Assembly: GCA_029287515.1 (NCBI GenBank)
Contig: JARFQZ010000207.1
Location: 1-16,187, forward strand
Length of the DNA: 16,187 bases
Reading direction: 5' to 3'
Origin: Lysobacterales bacterium
GTDB taxonomy: Bacteria > Pseudomonadota > Gammaproteobacteria > Xanthomonadales > SZUA-36
In this document: one piece after another, positions 15,889-16,187 of the stretch
How positions within the stretch are numbered: position 1 is the first letter of the stretch
How the letters are laid out: every line of letters begins with the position of its first letter
Program-made: the position numbers and the translations under genes
The notes under the pieces: generated by a model
Seen by the model: the letters and a program-made list of their open reading frames with translations, nothing else
Database searches by the model: none
Told to the model about the DNA's origin: nothing

Positions 15889-16187
15889 CTACAAAACAAG
15901 ACGGGTCATTTCTTCTGATGCAGCTTCGTCAAGACTGCGTTCTTCCTCTACCCGCTTCTGATTCAGAACGGTTTCGTTCCAGATCTCGAATCGGGTGCCC
16001 ATTCCAAGTAGTACGACCTTCTTCTCGAGCCCTGCTACTTGCCGCAGCGTCTGCGGTAACTGAATCCGTCCGTTGCCGTCCGGCTCAACTGCACTGGCAC
16101 TCCCCACCAGTTTTCTTTGCAGGCTGCGGTGACCCGGGTTGAATGTGCTCAAGCCCGTCACTTCGTCCCGCACCCTTTCCCATTCTT
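15889..16187 (-). CDS. mraZ: MraZ, transcriptional regulator of the dcw cluster (5' end off window)
   Basis: AbrB-like DNA-binding protein that in E. coli binds TGGG-type repeats upstream of its own gene and represses the dcw cluster. The window holds about the last 99 residues of a protein normally near 150. The frame stays open to the right edge, and the cut end reads E-W-E-R, matching the PxxEWE segment of the family, so the GTG at 16171-16173 is internal and not the start. LSTFNPGHRSLQRKLVGSAS leads into the second SpoVT/AbrB-like repeat with DGNGRIQLP, then FEIWNE. It ends with TAG 37 bases before the rsmH ATG. Its promoter and operator lie outside the window. Confidence 0.93.
   Translation of the reverse strand, partial: EWERVRDEVTGLSTFNPGHRSLQRKLVGSASAVEPDGNGRIQLPQTLRQVAGLEKKVVLLGMGTRFEIWNETVLNQKRVEEERSLDEAASEEMTRLVL

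Noticed and set aside
16171..16173. GTG as the start of a short 94-residue MraZ
   Set aside because: The frame continues upstream to the window edge and encodes the E-W-E segment of the family, so the gene is cut by the window, not truncated in the genome.
1..16187. tRNA, rRNA, CRISPR arrays, insertion sequences, attachment sites
   Set aside because: Nearly all of the sequence is accounted for by core cell wall and division genes, and no repeats, transposase motifs or RNA gene signatures were seen.

Overview
The window is a division and cell wall (dcw) gene cluster, all on the minus strand and reading from right to left. In transcription order it holds mraZ (5' end cut by the window edge), rsmH, ftsL, ftsI, murE, murF, mraY, ftsW, murG, murC, ddl, ftsQ, ftsA, ftsZ and lpxC. 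Gene order, protein lengths, lpxC directly after ftsZ, a lipid A gene (so an outer membrane), and a MurE with the DNPR motif for meso-diaminopimelate all point to a gammaproteobacterium with fairly GC-rich DNA. The lack of murD between mraY and ftsW resembles the Xanthomonas-type cluster more than the E. coli one. The exact order or family cannot be fixed from this sequence.

Layout. The right edge (about 14.65-16.19 kb) holds the regulator mraZ, the 16S rRNA methyltransferase rsmH and the small divisome protein ftsL. From 12.9 to 14.7 kb lies the septal transpeptidase ftsI. From 5.3 to 12.95 kb lie the peptidoglycan precursor enzymes: MurE, MurF, MraY, MurG and MurC, with the septal glycan polymerase FtsW among them. 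From 2.4 to 5.3 kb lie Ddl, FtsQ and FtsA, followed by FtsZ (1.2-2.35 kb) and LpxC (1-909). The only sizeable non-coding stretch is the 265 bases between ftsZ and lpxC. It holds a long nested hairpin and an AT-rich region with inverted repeats that is the likely lpxC promoter.

How the genes work together. Ddl makes D-Ala-D-Ala. MurC adds L-Ala to UDP-MurNAc, MurE adds meso-DAP and MurF adds D-Ala-D-Ala. MraY and MurG make lipid I and lipid II. FtsW and FtsI polymerise and cross-link septal peptidoglycan. FtsZ, FtsA, FtsQ and FtsL build the division machine. LpxC commits material to lipid A. From rsmH to ftsA nearly every stop codon overlaps or abuts the next start, so this part reads as one translationally coupled operon.

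Points of interest. (1) The frame encoding the conserved rsmH N-terminus has an ATG followed two codons later by TAA, so the intact ORF only starts at an internal GTG. (2) murD is absent, and a four-codon ORF sits exactly in the mraY-ftsW gap. (3) The ftsZ-lpxC spacer contains unexplained structure. Apart from these, the window is a conserved housekeeping cluster, and I see no undescribed defence, mobile or biosynthetic system in it.
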